A stretch of 14,375 bases of DNA, from the NCBI GenBank assembly GCA_013911545.1, contig JACETA010000014.1:1-14375 (forward strand), in the 5' to 3' direction. Under the pieces are notes generated by a model. That model had not been told where the DNA came from. It ran no database searches and saw nothing but the letters and a program-made list of their open reading frames with translations. A program made the position numbers and the translations under genes. This document shows positions 14,042 to 14,375 of this stretch, one piece after another. This stretch comes from Chloroflexota bacterium (GTDB lineage: Bacteria; Chloroflexota; Dehalococcoidia; Lucifugimonadales; Lucifugimonadaceae). The stretch's first letter is position 1; each line of letters opens with the position of its first letter.

Positions 14042-14375
14042 AACCAATTGGAATAATTATTTGGACAGAAAAGCTTTCAAATCTATTAAGTTTTTATGAA
14101 TTGATACTTAATTCTAAGGTTCACAAACTTAAAAATACGTCCGCATACTTTATTTATAACGATTTTAGAATTTATATTTCTGAACATTCAGAAATTTTTG
14201 GAAATTCTAAAGAACCTAACAGAATGATAATAAACTTAGAAACAGATGATATCCAAAGTGAATACAATAGGTTAATTAATTTAAATATTAATTTTATTAG
14301 GAAACCTGAAATTGAAAAATGGGGAGGAAAAGTTGCAACTTTTGAAGATCCAGAGAAAAATAGAATAAACATAAT
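14038..14375 (+). CDS. VOC-superfamily (glyoxalase/bleomycin-resistance-like) protein, 3'-truncated
   Basis: An open frame starts at ATG 14038, overlapping the GNAT stop by 4 bp (ATGA), and stays open to the window edge, giving 112 residues. It has the one-domain VOC pattern: an N-terminal strand followed by a helix with S-F-Y-E (18-21), a middle Arg-Met-Ile-Ile-Asn-Leu strand (62-67), and a C-terminal signature of Trp95-Gly-Gly, Phe102, Asp104-Pro105 and Asn108, as in glyoxalase/dioxygenase-like folds. One to a few residues at most are likely missing if it is a single-domain protein of about 115-125 aa. His/Glu metal ligands are not clear, so enzymatic activity is uncertain and it may instead be a binding protein. 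The overlap supports a GNAT-VOC two-gene unit. Confidence 0.8.
   Translation, partial: MKPIGIIIWTEKLSNLLSFYELILNSKVHKLKNTSAYFIYNDFRIYISEHSEIFGNSKEPNRMIINLETDDIQSEYNRLINLNINFIRKPEIEKWGGKVATFEDPEKNRINI

Noticed and set aside
14172..14372. Minus-strand 66-aa open frame at the right end
   Set aside because: It is antisense to the VOC-like gene, which has recognisable family motifs and an ATGA link to the GNAT gene.
1..14375. Mobile element, prophage, defence or biosynthetic cluster
   Set aside because: No transposase, integrase, terminal repeats, CRISPR repeats, toxin-antitoxin pair, nuclease or synthase/tailoring set was found; all genes but the small unknowns belong to metabolic families.

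Overview
This window reads as chromosomal DNA from a streamlined, AT-rich free-living bacterium (roughly one third G+C by eye). I see no rRNA, tRNA, CRISPR array, insertion sequence, phage gene or integrase. The mix of gene families suggests a marine heterotroph: two HpcH/HpaI aldolases, a RraA-like protein, an SMP-30 lactonase, a UxuA-like dehydratase, a bicupin and small Cys-anchored lipoproteins. An AT-rich marine Chloroflexota lineage such as SAR202 is my best guess, but it rests on gene flavour only and the phylum should be treated as unproven.

Layout, left to right. (1) The 3' part of a beta-propeller gene overlaps a small lipoprotein gene (1-1285). (2) A short-chain dehydrogenase (minus) and an SMP-30/gluconolactonase (plus) are divergent (1276-3060). 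(3) A UxuA-like sugar-acid dehydratase and a RraA-like aldolase overlap on the minus strand (3064-4732). (4) A second lipoprotein, related to the first, is coupled to an unusual HpaI-type aldolase (4812-6328). (5) A metallophosphoesterase (minus) diverges from glnA (plus) across the longest intergenic stretch, 151 bp (6325-8734). (6) An aldose 1-epimerase and a DUF1232 membrane protein are coupled on the minus strand (8767-9938). (7) A canonical HpaI aldolase (9998-10771). (8) A three-gene minus-strand operon encodes a 2-hydroxyacid dehydrogenase, a bicupin and a DHDPS-superfamily protein (10761-13513). (9) A GNAT acetyltransferase overlaps the start of a VOC/glyoxalase-like gene that runs off the right edge (13580-14375).

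Functionally, most genes fit non-phosphorylative breakdown of sugars and sugar acids: mutarotation, oxidation by an SDR, lactone opening by SMP-30, dehydration by the UxuA-like enzyme, and retro-aldol cleavage by HpaI-, RraA- or DHDPS-type enzymes, with a 2-hydroxyacid dehydrogenase handling a product. The substrate cannot be read from the sequence, and there is no transporter or regulator gene here. glnA is the one core nitrogen-metabolism gene, and it has Phe where adenylylated enzymes carry the modified Tyr.

The region is very compact. About 490 bp (3.4%) lies outside the called genes, six of seven same-strand junctions overlap, three of the five convergent pairs overlap at their 3' ends, and the coding strand switches ten times in 18 genes. 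The best leads are the lipoprotein family, the two aldolase-fold proteins with replaced catalytic residues, the glnA Tyr-to-Phe change with its upstream dyad, and the dispersed sugar-acid pathway.
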